Shown here: positions 1 through 6,493 of the stretch, piece after piece | Numbering within the stretch: position 1 is the stretch's first letter | Layout of the letters: each line of letters opens with the position of its first letter | NCBI GenBank assembly: GCA_007128555.1 | Contig: SKXF01000056.1 | Span: 1 to 7,740, forward strand | Source: Clostridia bacterium | GTDB lineage: Bacteria > Bacillota_E > SLMV01 > PUMD01 | Direction of reading: 5' to 3' | DNA length: 7,740 nt | Program-made: the position numbers and the translations under genes | The notes under the pieces: model-generated | The model's input: the letters and a program-made list of their open reading frames with translations, nothing else | The model's database searches: none | What the model was told of the DNA's origin: nothing

Positions 1-90
1 GGCAGGGCGTGCCTCGGATCCACTGCCGAAGGGCTGGAGTTGGAGAACTTGGGTCCCGAATCCCCTGTTTTGGTGTTGGGGCCAAGTTGA
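1..90 (+). CDS. Possible C-terminal tail of an upstream protein (partial)
   Basis: A reading frame is open from the first base to a TGA at 88-90 and gives 29 residues ending in ENLGPESPVLVLGPS. The composition looks protein-like and the frame has no internal stop, but a 90-base open frame can arise by chance. I do not recognise a family. If real, it is the end of a gene starting left of the window, and the 68 bases before the transposase remnant would be its 3' spacer and the left flank or end of the insertion sequence. Confidence 0.22.
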   Translation, partial: GRACLGSTAEGLELENLGPESPVLVLGPS

Positions 91-158
91 TTAGGGAATT
101 ACTAGCATTTACCTAGCTTGGTTGCTCGTCTTCCTTTTGAAGAGGGGAAGCCATAGGT

Positions 159-1083
159 GTGACCGTAGAGGCATTTTCAGAAGGAATAGCTTCCGTGATT
201 CAGGAGATTTGTCGGCAGATCGGGTTGGTTGATACTCTCGATCGTATGAAGGAGTGGGACCGGGACCGCTGCAGGTTATCGCCCGGGAAGCGGATCACAG
301 CGATGATGATCAATATCCTCTACCACGATGGTCTGCAGAGCCACCTGAGCATAGACCTACTCCGGATCTGCCTCCGCCAGTTTATCAAGTGCACGCCCCA
401 TGGTGTGGTCGTTGAGATCCGCGGGCAATATCTCGCGACCAAACATATCTTTGACATCCATGTCAGAGGAGAAGCTGGGAAGGTGAAGCAGGGGTTGCCG
501 ATCCATCAATGCACCTTCTGTTCATCTCGCGTCTCCCTGGCAACTTCGAACTGGATGACCCGTTGAAAGCCCGAGCCTGGGAGCGAAATGACTGGCAACC
601 CATGGGTGCCGTTAGCAGAAGCAAAGATGGAGCCCTGTGTCGTTTTCAGTCTTCCGAACCAGAGATTGAGGATTGCACTTATCGCTTTATCGTCGTTCAT
701 TCTTCTAAACTGGACGCTCGGAGAGAGCGAGGAATCAACAATCGGCTGGACAAAAAAGAAAAGCAGTTCGAAAAGGACTTCCTGAACTGTTTCAAGCGAG
801 ACTTTGCCTGCGAAACCGATGCATGGGAGGTCTGGAAAGACTTCTGCTCAAAGAACGGACCCCCCTGTTTCCATCTCGATGCCGATGTTGAATCCCTCGA
901 ACGTCGCGTCGTTAGGGATAAGCCCGGCAGCCCGCCGAAAGGATATCAGCCTGAATCGGAGATCCGGTACCGAACTAGAGCGCCAGTCGCGGGCCAACTG
1001 CTTCGTATTGATCACCAATATTGACGAACGCTCTGGTCTACGCGTTTCTCTGGCGTTCCACACAACCTAAGAATCCCCCGTAG
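159..1083 (+). pseudogene. Decayed IS1634-family (DUF4277 type) transposase
   Basis: This was a DDE transposase of the IS1634 group. The N-terminal part (159-320, GTG start) gives MTVEAFSEGIASVIQEICRQ and later SPGKRITAMMINIL, as in DUF4277. The sequence is then interrupted by a piece in the opposite orientation. The match resumes in another frame at about 521 with ISRLPGNFELDD, then VVHSSKLDARRERGINNRL and a FACETDAWE block. The frame shifts near 975 to give RANCFVLITNID (about 981-1022), and another jump gives ALVYAFLWRS (1030-1083). The stretch that should lie between the inverted piece and ISRLPGNFE is missing. In intact relatives it is roughly 120 residues long and carries conserved DDE-core residues, including the HADTTS-type aspartate. 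The distal part after FVLITNID is also largely lost. Intact relatives are roughly 500-600 residues, so this copy cannot be active. I could not place terminal inverted repeats or a target duplication. Confidence 0.85.
321..506 (-). mobile_element. Inverted internal segment of the IS1634-type transposase
   Basis: Read on the minus strand from 506 down to 321, one frame gives MDRQPLLHLPSFSSDMDVKD, then MFGREILPADLNDHTMGRAL, DKLAEADPE, a TAG stop (359-357), and VYAQVALQTI. This is the block that in intact IS1634-type transposases directly follows the INIL segment (RQPLYRV...LFG...DLNDDALGRALDKL...VYAQVALQAI). Here the INIL segment ends on the plus strand at 320, so this piece has been flipped in place. 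The plus-strand reading across it is meaningless. Apart from the one TAG the piece is uninterrupted, so it decayed less than the outer parts. Breakpoints are good to about 10 bases. I saw no convincing inverted repeats at the edges. Confidence 0.8.
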
Positions 1084-1436
1084 AGTGGTGCTTCTTCTGG
1101 GGTGAAACCCGAAACAATTCACCTGCGAGATCCGTCTAAATGAAGATACGCAAAATTGAATACCCGGGGGATGATTCTGAGTATGCACTGGTAAGCTTGC
1201 AGGAATTCAGATGTCAGATGACGAACAAGCCGATTAACAGGTTCGTGGTAAGGCCTGTTCGCAGATAAGGGAAGAAGTATAGGTGCGTTGGATGTGGGGG
1301 ATCTGTCAGGGATTGCGTTTCCCTGGGCCGTGTCAAGAGCACAAGAGTCGACCTGCCGACCGGGTACGCAGTTGGAATCGGAGTTTGACGAAACGTGTAC
1401 ACAGGATGGATGTTCTAACTGAAAGGGGTGTAGAAT
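1084..1436. other. Stretch with no convincing gene between IS remnant and M24 gene
   Basis: No frame on either strand has protein-like composition with a good start. The best small candidate is ATG 1140 to TAA 1266-1268 (42 codons, beginning MKIRKIEYPGDDSEYALVSL), which looks fairly natural but has no Shine-Dalgarno site. A TTGACG (1385-1390) could be a -35 box for the downstream gene, but no good -10 lies at 16-18 bases from it. The segment may include the right flank of the insertion sequence and the promoter of the M24 gene. Confidence 0.4.
1421..1428 (+). promoter_or_regulatory. Ribosome binding site deciding a TTG start for the M24 gene
   Basis: GAAAGGGG lies 8 bases before TTG 1437. 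The next in-frame start, ATG 1500, has only a GAGGG about 19 bases upstream, which is too far. The site therefore favours TTG 1437, although the first 21 residues have no recognisable family match and ATG 1500 remains possible. Confidence 0.5.
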
Positions 1437-2915
1437 TTGAGTTTCTCAGATGCTTGTGGAGTTGGGGGATCTCGTGAGGGATGGCCCGATGACTCGGCTA
1501 TGGCGCGGGCTGAGGCTAACACTGAGAGTTTTAATTCGCTGAAGAAGGAGCAGGACCGGCGCAGGGCAGAGCTGCCTGAGGCTTCGGGTTTTCATCGACT
1601 TCCTCTTTCCTGGTACAAGGCAAAAGCAAAGAAGTTGAAGAAGGAGGCGCAGGCCCGGGGTGTTGATGGTGGCATTTTCCTGACCAATCGTTGGAATATG
1701 ATTTATGCCACTGGGCTGTTACATACGAGTACAGAGCGTCCTTTCGCGTGTTTCTTACCGATGGATGAAGACGAGGGATGCATCTGGTTTTATCCCCATC
1801 TGGATGACAGTTTGGTTCGCGAGTGGTGGTGTACAGACGGATATGGTTATTTTGACTACCATGAGGCGAAAGGGGTTCCCCCTAACGAGGAGGGAGTTGT
1901 TCAGGGTCCGACGGTCAACATTTTTCGTTGGTGGGGAGAGATGTTGGCGAAGTTGGGTTACGGGGACAAGACCATCGGCATAGATATTGGTGGTCTGGCG
2001 GAGATCGGGATTCTACCAGGTCAGGGGAATGTGGAAAGACTGAATATGTTTGGTGACATCGTGACGCCGACCAAGTTCAGGCCAACAGGCGGAGCCTTTG
2101 GTATGATGGCAGAGGCCCTGCCGGAAGCCTCCTTCGTGGATGTTTACGATATTCTGATTCGCAATCGCGTGGTCAAGGATGACATGGAGAATGCTCTTAC
2201 CCAGAGGGCGATGGATTACTGGTCCGAGATTCACGCCTTTGCCCGCAATTACATGTTGGAGAAGGGTCCTGGGGTCGTAGACTGGGAGATCGCCAATGCT
2301 GCCACCCAGTGGGGAATGCATCGGATCATGAAGGACATCCCCCAGAAGGGCAAACCCCATGAGGCTGTTGGAATTGAAGTGCGGATCGGGTGCAGAACGG
2401 GTCGCGTGACGGCTTACCCCCACCCCAACCAGATACGATGGTGTGAGGTTGAGCGCGGTCATGCTCTGCAGATTGCGGGTAGGGTGTTGCTCGGCGGCTA
2501 TGGTGGTGAGCAGTACCGATCGTTCCTGATTGCTCCGTGGACTGACTGGCAGGAGCATGTGTGGGAGGTACACACGAGGTCGTACTTCATACAGGCGGAG
2601 GAATCGTACGCGGGAAATCTCGCTTCCAACGTCGCCAAGGCAGTCCACGAGCACCAGGTGGCTAACGGGTGTGCACACCTGATCTACCATCGCCCTGGCC
2701 ATGGACAGGGTATGGAGGGCCATCAGCCCCCGTACCAGTCACTGGGTGATTACACCGTGATGCAAGAGGGCATGCATTTCTCCAATGAACCGGGGCTCTT
2801 TGACCCAGAGAACGGCTTCGGATTCAACCATGGAAATAACATCCTTGTTGCGGACAAGGGCTTGCAGATGGGGACAGTACCGACGGATAAGGAATGGTGT
2901 CTGCTGAGGGTCTGA
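1437..2915 (+). CDS. M24/creatinase-fold (pita-bread) hydrolase-like protein with altered metal site
   Basis: The protein is 492 residues from TTG 1437, or 471 from ATG 1500. Residues about 55-240 form the N-terminal creatinase/prolidase-type domain (WYKAKAKKLKKEAQARGVDG, then NRWNMIYATGLLHTSTERP). Residues about 250-490 are the pita-bread domain. The histidines of the M24 active site are present: H329 (YPHPNQ), H418 and H422 (YHRPGHGQGM) and H429 (EGHQPPY), plus E451 (NEPGLF). The usual metal ligands are largely gone. The first Asp is A347 (QIAGRV), the second is E358 (GYGGEQYRSF), and the last Glu falls at H465/G466 (FNHGNNILV). By analogy with creatinase, which uses this fold with histidine catalysis and no metal, it may hydrolyse or lyse a small C-N or similar bond rather than an X-Pro peptide bond. 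That is inference, and the substrate is unknown. There is no signal peptide, so it is probably cytoplasmic. It is followed after 255 bases by pepF on the same strand. Confidence 0.85.
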   Translation: MSFSDACGVGGSREGWPDDSAMARAEANTESFNSLKKEQDRRRAELPEASGFHRLPLSWYKAKAKKLKKEAQARGVDGGIFLTNRWNMIYATGLLHTSTERPFACFLPMDEDEGCIWFYPHLDDSLVREWWCTDGYGYFDYHEAKGVPPNEEGVVQGPTVNIFRWWGEMLAKLGYGDKTIGIDIGGLAEIGILPGQGNVERLNMFGDIVTPTKFRPTGGAFGMMAEALPEASFVDVYDILIRNRVVKDDMENALTQRAMDYWSEIHAFARNYMLEKGPGVVDWEIANAATQWGMHRIMKDIPQKGKPHEAVGIEVRIGCRTGRVTAYPHPNQIRWCEVERGHALQIAGRVLLGGYGGEQYRSFLIAPWTDWQEHVWEVHTRSYFIQAEESYAGNLASNVAKAVHEHQVANGCAHLIYHRPGHGQGMEGHQPPYQSLGDYTVMQEGMHFSNEPGLFDPENGFGFNHGNNILVADKGLQMGTVPTDKEWCLLRV

Positions 2916-2989
2916 CGGAAGGGACATGATGAGTATCGACCTATCATAAGAGACACATTCCCAATGCGGGTACTCTCCTACATGGGTGA

Positions 2990-3189
2990 GAGGGCTTTGA
3001 TTCGACGGCAGATCAATGCTCCGTAGTGGACGATGCCCACACCACCCAGGGAGAGTACCTCCATGGGGTGCTCCTGTGTCCCACTTCCACCCCAAGATCA
3101 ACATACAAGTGGACGAGGTCATAGGAAGCGTCCGGGAACCAGGAATGTATGTCCTGAAGGGAGACACGGAATGGCACAGAGACAGATGA
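2990..3189 (+). pseudogene. Possible frameshifted coding remnant between the M24 gene and pepF
   Basis: The 255-base spacer contains two adjoining frames with protein-like composition. Frame 2 (from about 2990) reads SVVDDAHTTQGEYLHGVL near 3020-3073. Frame 1 reads SHFHPKINIQVDEVIGSVRE and on to a TGA at 3187-3189, overlapping the start of pepF. A single frameshift near 3070 would join them. I do not recognise the family. It could be the C-terminus of a lost gene that once overlapped pepF by a few codons, as in an operon. It has no start site, so it is not an active gene. It could also be chance. Confidence 0.27.
3157..3163 (+). promoter_or_regulatory. Ribosome binding site fixing the pepF start at 3171
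   Basis: AAGGGAG sits 7 bases before ATG 3171. The frame stays open upstream to ATG 3033, but those 46 extra codons give a low-complexity Pro/Arg/Cys-rich sequence unlike any PepF N-terminus. The start is therefore set at 3171. Confidence 0.75.
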
Positions 3190-4976
3190 CCAGGCAAGAG
3201 GTCCCAGAGGATCTGACTTGGGATCTGAGCGATCTGTTCTCCACCTTCAAAGAGTGGGAGCAGGCATTGGACTCGGTAGCGAGTGACCTACCGACGGTTA
3301 CCCGGTTCCGAGGCAGGCTCGACGAGGGACCAGAGGTTCTCCTCGCCTGTCTGGAGGCAGAGGAGGCACTGGCAGCGAGGCTCATACGGGTGGCGTCCTA
3401 CGCAAGGCTCATGCTGGCGGCAGATGCCACCTCGCCGGACAACCAGGCGGCAGCGGGAAGGGTTTCCGCCCTCCAGTCTCACTTTGCCGGCGAGACAGCT
3501 TTTGTTCGCTCTGAAGGCCTGAACCTTCCCGGCGACACGCTGAGCGGCTTCCTGGAGCAGGAACCCAGACTTGTATCTTTTCGACCGTTCATAGAACAGC
3601 TGCTTGCGTTCAGGCCGTATGCCCTCGGGCCCGAAACGGAATCGGTCCTGGCGTCCCTAGGCGAGGTTCTCGAGGCTCCCAACGCCATCTACCGCCTTGC
3701 CAAAACCACCGACATTTCTTTTGAAGCGGCGGAGGATGCTGGGGGGCATGATCGCCCCATGTCTTTTGCCGCCTACGAGGCAGACTACGAGCGCTCGCCG
3801 GATACCACGCTTCGGCGCAACGCCTTCGACTCGTTCACCGCCGGGCTCCGTGCCTACCAACACACCCTCGGAGCAACCTTGGCCACGGAGATGCGCAAGA
3901 ACGTGGTTACCGCCCGACTGCGCGGGTTTGCATCGGCTACAGACATGCTGTTGCAGACACAGCACGTGCCACCCGACGTGTATCACCGGATTCACGACAT
4001 CCTCCTCGATGAGTTGGCACCGCACATGCGCCGATATGCCAGGCTGCGCAAGAAGGTCGTGGGGCTAGACCGGATGCTGTACTGCGACATCGAGGTCCCC
4101 CTGGATTCGGAATTTCAACCGGAAACCAGTTTCATGGAGGCCGCAGACATCATCACGAGCGGCCTGGCGGTTCTGGGCGAGGAGTACTGCGAGATGGTCA
4201 AGTCGGGCTTTCGCGACCGTTGGATTGACCTGGCCGACAACGTCGGCAAGTACCCGGTCGCTTTCTGCAACTCGGTGTACGGCGTGCACCCCTACATCCT
4301 GATCGTCTGGACCGGCAGCATGCGTGACGCCATTGTCCTGGCCCACGAATTCGGTCACGGGGGGCACGCCGTCCTGGCTCAGCAACACCAGCGTTTGACC
4401 CACAGCCGGTCATCGACGTTCTTCACCGAGGCACCCTCTACCGTCAACGAACTGCTGGTAGGCAGTTACATCATGAAGCAGAGTGAAGGCAACCTCCGCA
4501 TGAGGCGCTGGGTAATCGAGCAGCTGTTGATGTCCTATCACCACAACTGTGTTCGTCACTTGCTCGAGGGAGAGCTTCAGCGGCGCATCTACCGGCTGGC
4601 AGAGGAGGATCAACCGATCAATGCAGCGGTGTTCAGTCGCGTCAAAGGTGAGATCCTGGAAGATTACTGGGGTGGCGAGGTGGAGATCGACGATGGTGCG
4701 CGCCTGACCTGGATGCGGCAACACCATTACTATGACGGCCTGTATTCCTACAGCTACGCTGCTGGGCTCACCATCGGAACTTCTGTCGCTAAGGCCATCC
4801 GTGAGGAAGGACAACCGGCGGCCGATCGATGGTTAGAGGTACTTAAGGCGGGCGGCAGTGAGAATCCCCTGCGGCTGGCCGAGATGGCGGGAGTGGATAT
4901 GACAAGGCCAGAGACCCTTCGGAGTACAGCCGACTACGTGGGATCTCTCGTAGATGAACTCGAGAACAGCTACTAA
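3171..4976 (+). CDS. pepF: Oligoendopeptidase F, M3 family zinc metallopeptidase
   Basis: The protein is 601 residues, the normal size for the PepF branch of family M3. These cytoplasmic zinc enzymes cut short oligopeptides into smaller pieces for amino-acid recycling. The N-terminus has the typical EDLTWDLSDLF entry, and a long helical region follows. The catalytic motif is H392-E-F-G-H396 (VLAHEFGHGGH), with a probable third zinc ligand at E420 (FFTEAPSTVNE). Upstream, KYPVAFCNSVYGVHPYILIV matches the strand before the active site. Near the C-terminus, HHYYDGLYSYSYAAG matches the substrate-binding His/Tyr block of the family. All key residues are present and the frame is intact, so it should be active. 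It lies on the same strand as the M24 gene, 255 bases downstream. There is no signal peptide. Specificity within the family (PepF versus relatives) cannot be fixed from motifs alone. Confidence 0.95.
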   Translation: MAQRQMTRQEVPEDLTWDLSDLFSTFKEWEQALDSVASDLPTVTRFRGRLDEGPEVLLACLEAEEALAARLIRVASYARLMLAADATSPDNQAAAGRVSALQSHFAGETAFVRSEGLNLPGDTLSGFLEQEPRLVSFRPFIEQLLAFRPYALGPETESVLASLGEVLEAPNAIYRLAKTTDISFEAAEDAGGHDRPMSFAAYEADYERSPDTTLRRNAFDSFTAGLRAYQHTLGATLATEMRKNVVTARLRGFASATDMLLQTQHVPPDVYHRIHDILLDELAPHMRRYARLRKKVVGLDRMLYCDIEVPLDSEFQPETSFMEAADIITSGLAVLGEEYCEMVKSGFRDRWIDLADNVGKYPVAFCNSVYGVHPYILIVWTGSMRDAIVLAHEFGHGGHAVLAQQHQRLTHSRSSTFFTEAPSTVNELLVGSYIMKQSEGNLRMRRWVIEQLLMSYHHNCVRHLLEGELQRRIYRLAEEDQPINAAVFSRVKGEILEDYWGGEVEIDDGARLTWMRQHHYYDGLYSYSYAAGLTIGTSVAKAIREEGQPAADRWLEVLKAGGSENPLRLAEMAGVDMTRPETLRSTADYVGSLVDELENSY

Positions 4977-5109
4977 GGACGCTGCCTCTGGCGCCTCCCT
5001 GTGGGTCTGGCACTGAACGATCGGGGAGATTATCAGGCCGCATCAGGGCGACCACGCCCACAACATCAAGCAGGGGTGCGCCCTGGTGATTATCCTAGTG
5101 CATCATTCC
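4977..5109. repeat. Imperfect direct repeat and weak hairpin downstream of pepF
   Basis: GATTATC-N5-GCATCA occurs at 5028-5045 and again at 5088-5105, exactly 60 bases apart. CAGGGCG (5044-5050) and CGCCCTG (5079-5085) can pair across a 28-base loop. There is no T-tract, so it is not a standard intrinsic terminator. This is where the plus-strand block ends and converges with the minus-strand remnant. The signal is weak and may be chance. Confidence 0.25.
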
Positions 5110-5511
5110 TTAAGTTCCTTCCCTGGTTGTGAGTGACCGGGAGAGAGAGTTGACCTGCCTCAAGGGCCGTTGCTCCTTGGCTTTAGTGGCATACAGAAGT
5201 TGAGCTGGCTTCGTCCTCGGCAATCTGAAGGGACCGGTACCGACGAACTCGTCGGTACCGCAGGAAGCGAGCTCCGCAATCCACACCGTCTTGGCCAAGA
5301 AGTCCGGATCCGTGCTACCTAGCTCCATGATGAAGGTCATGTCACCCGTTGCCTCGTAGTTGACCACGTTGGCGAAACTGACGGTCGCAGGATCTTCAGG
5401 ATCGTTCATGCGATCGAAGCTGGCAATAATATCGTGGGCATCAAGCGTCTCGCCATTGTGGAACTTCACACCCGGGCCGTTGCATGTGTAAGTCAACCAG
5501 GGCGACCGGAG
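5110..5511 (-). pseudogene. Truncated family-5 (peptide/nickel type) ABC substrate-binding protein
   Basis: Reading from 5511 down, the frame gives WLTYTCNGPGVKFHNGETLD, then AHDIIASFDRMNDPEDPATV, an SFANV segment and ELGSTDPDFLAKTVWIAELA. This is the diagnostic SBP_bac_5 block (GVKFHNGE, DPDFL). After a short internal loss it jumps to EFVGTGPFRL, the conserved GTGPF motif. After that nothing matches and the frame ends at TAA 5112-5110. Complete members are about 500-550 residues and are exported lipoproteins or periplasmic proteins that feed di- or oligopeptides to an ABC importer. Here the signal peptide, the N-terminal lobe and most of the C-terminal part are missing, and a TGA closes the frame just upstream of 5511. 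It follows the aldolase gene on the same strand, so it was probably the next gene of that operon. Confidence 0.8.
5235..5260. repeat. Perfect 12-bp inverted repeat at the deletion junction of the binding-protein remnant
   Basis: CGGTACCGACGA (5235-5246), a 2-base spacer AC, and TCGTCGGTACCG (5249-5260) form an almost spacerless palindrome. It lies exactly where the binding-protein homology jumps from the IAELAS segment to EFVGTGPF. It has no adjacent T-tract, so it is unlikely to be a normal terminator. It may be a repair scar. Confidence 0.7.
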
Positions 5512-5536
5512 TCAATCTGCGAATTCTGTCACCAGC

Positions 5537-5555
5537 TTACATTGTCCCCCTCCTC
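5537..5555 (-). promoter_or_regulatory. Orphan ribosome site with ATG-TAA (start immediately followed by stop)
   Basis: On the minus strand, GAGGAGGGGGAC (about 5555-5544) precedes ATG (5542-5540), which is followed at once by TAA (5539-5537). It lies 27 bases beyond the aldolase stop and just before the binding-protein remnant. The simplest reading is the original translation start of the binding-protein gene, left behind when its N-terminal half was deleted. A functional minimal start-stop element is possible but not supported by anything else. Confidence 0.4.
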
Positions 5556-5569
5556 AGCCCAGCGCGCGG

Positions 5570-6454
5570 CTATAAACCCAGTCTTCCTAGGAGGTCAGCC
5601 ATCTCTTCCAACTGTCCAGGGCTCAACGGCCGACGCGGAGGCCGGGCCGGGCCACCAGCCTGGCCAATATGCTCCATGGCCGCCTTTGTCGCCTGCGCCA
5701 TTTTGCCGCACTCTTCCAGGAAGCGGCACATAGGAAGGATGTCTCTGTATATCTTCCAGCCTTCCTCCATGTCACCCCGATCAGCCACCGCCTCGAACAG
5801 CTGTGTGACCCTGTCGGGTACTACATTGCCTACCACTGAAACCCATCCCTTGGCCCCTACCAGCAGCGACTCAATCACCAGGTCCTCTGCACCGCAAAAA
5901 CCAGTAATATCTTCATTGCCGTCGAGAAGGATATCGCGAATACGGCGAACATCACCGGTTGACTCCTTGATGTAGGCAACATTGTCAAACTCGTGAGCCA
6001 GGCGCAATACCGTTTCCGCCAAGACATCCACGCCGGTGGTGCCCGGATTATTGTACACCATGATCGGTATATCCACGGCCCGGGCGATATCGGCGAAGTG
6101 GCAATAGATCTCGTCGGCCAAAGGCTTGCAATAATAGGGGGGCAGGATCATCACCGCATCTGCACCGGCCGACCTGGCCTGCTGCGCGTACTCGATGGCC
6201 TCCACCGTAGCCTCAGCCGACGCGCCGACAATAACGTGCGTGCGGCCAGCAACGTGGTCGATTGCCGCCTCGGCAACCGCAAAACGCTCCTCGGATGTGA
6301 GGCTGGAAAACTCCCCGGTACTGCCCAGGGGGATGAGTCCCCGCGCACCCCTGTCTATATAGAAATCAATGTTGTCACGCAATCCCCCGAAGTCTACCGA
6401 GTAGTCGGCATTCATGGGGGTAACCATAACTGGGAAAGAACCTCTTAGTAACAT
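5570..6454 (-). CDS. DapA-family (dihydrodipicolinate synthase/N-acetylneuraminate lyase type) class I aldolase
   Basis: The protein is 294 residues, the usual length (E. coli DapA is 292). It is a TIM barrel that forms a Schiff base with a 2-oxo acid such as pyruvate. The motifs are complete: G44-STGE-48 with S45/T46 in place of the Thr pair, Y134 (MVYNNPGTTG) as the general acid/base Tyr, and K163 (YIKESTGD) as the Schiff-base Lys. The Arg that binds the second carboxylate of aspartate semialdehyde in true DHDPS (R138 in E. coli) is replaced by T139. This argues against lysine biosynthesis and for a catabolic aldolase or lyase acting on another 2-oxo acid. No lysine-pathway genes are nearby. 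The C-terminus has a Pro/Arg-rich stretch at about 269-277. It is preceded by a short remnant and followed by a peptide-binding-protein remnant on the same strand, so it is probably the survivor of a catabolic operon. The exact substrate cannot be assigned. Confidence 0.9.
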   Translation of the reverse strand: MLLRGSFPVMVTPMNADYSVDFGGLRDNIDFYIDRGARGLIPLGSTGEFSSLTSEERFAVAEAAIDHVAGRTHVIVGASAEATVEAIEYAQQARSAGADAVMILPPYYCKPLADEIYCHFADIARAVDIPIMVYNNPGTTGVDVLAETVLRLAHEFDNVAYIKESTGDVRRIRDILLDGNEDITGFCGAEDLVIESLLVGAKGWVSVVGNVVPDRVTQLFEAVADRGDMEEGWKIYRDILPMCRFLEECGKMAQATKAAMEHIGQAGGPARPPRRPLSPGQLEEMADLLGRLGL

Positions 6455-6460
6455 TGTATT

Positions 6461-6467
6461 TCCTCCC
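6461..6467 (-). promoter_or_regulatory. Strong ribosome binding site of the DapA-family gene
   Basis: On the minus strand GGGAGGA ends 6 bases before ATG 6454, an ideal spacing. A second GGAGG lies at 6480-6476. Further upstream, the minus-strand elements CTGACA and TCTAAT resemble -35 and -10 boxes, but the 20-base spacer is too long to call a promoter with confidence. Confidence 0.7.
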
Positions 6468-6493
6468 TTGTACTACCTCCGATTATTAGATGG

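Noticed and set aside
36..80. tRNA-like T-arm pattern (GGGTCCCGAATCCCC)
   Set aside because: No acceptor, D-arm or anticodon stem can be drawn around it.
159..566. 135-codon plus-strand open frame as a complete small gene
   Set aside because: Only its first 54 or so residues match the IS1634 family; the rest reads across an inverted segment, so the open frame is accidental.
1385..1418. Promoter with TTGACG as -35 box for the M24 gene
   Set aside because: The nearest -10-like sequence is more than 20 bases away and poor, so it is not listed as a promoter.
2013..2723. Long minus-strand open frame (236 codons)
   Set aside because: It lies wholly inside the M24 gene in the antisense direction, with no recognisable motifs; it is a shadow.
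3033..3170. Upstream ATG start for pepF giving a 647-residue protein
   Set aside because: The extra 46 residues are unlike the family and have no ribosome site, whereas ATG 3171 has AAGGGAG at 7 bases and gives the usual length.
5044..5085. Intrinsic terminator after pepF
   Set aside because: The stem is only 7 bp with a 28-base loop and no T-tract.
5993..6448. Plus-strand open frame of 151 codons
   Set aside because: It is antisense to the well-supported DapA-family gene and has no ribosome site or family motif.
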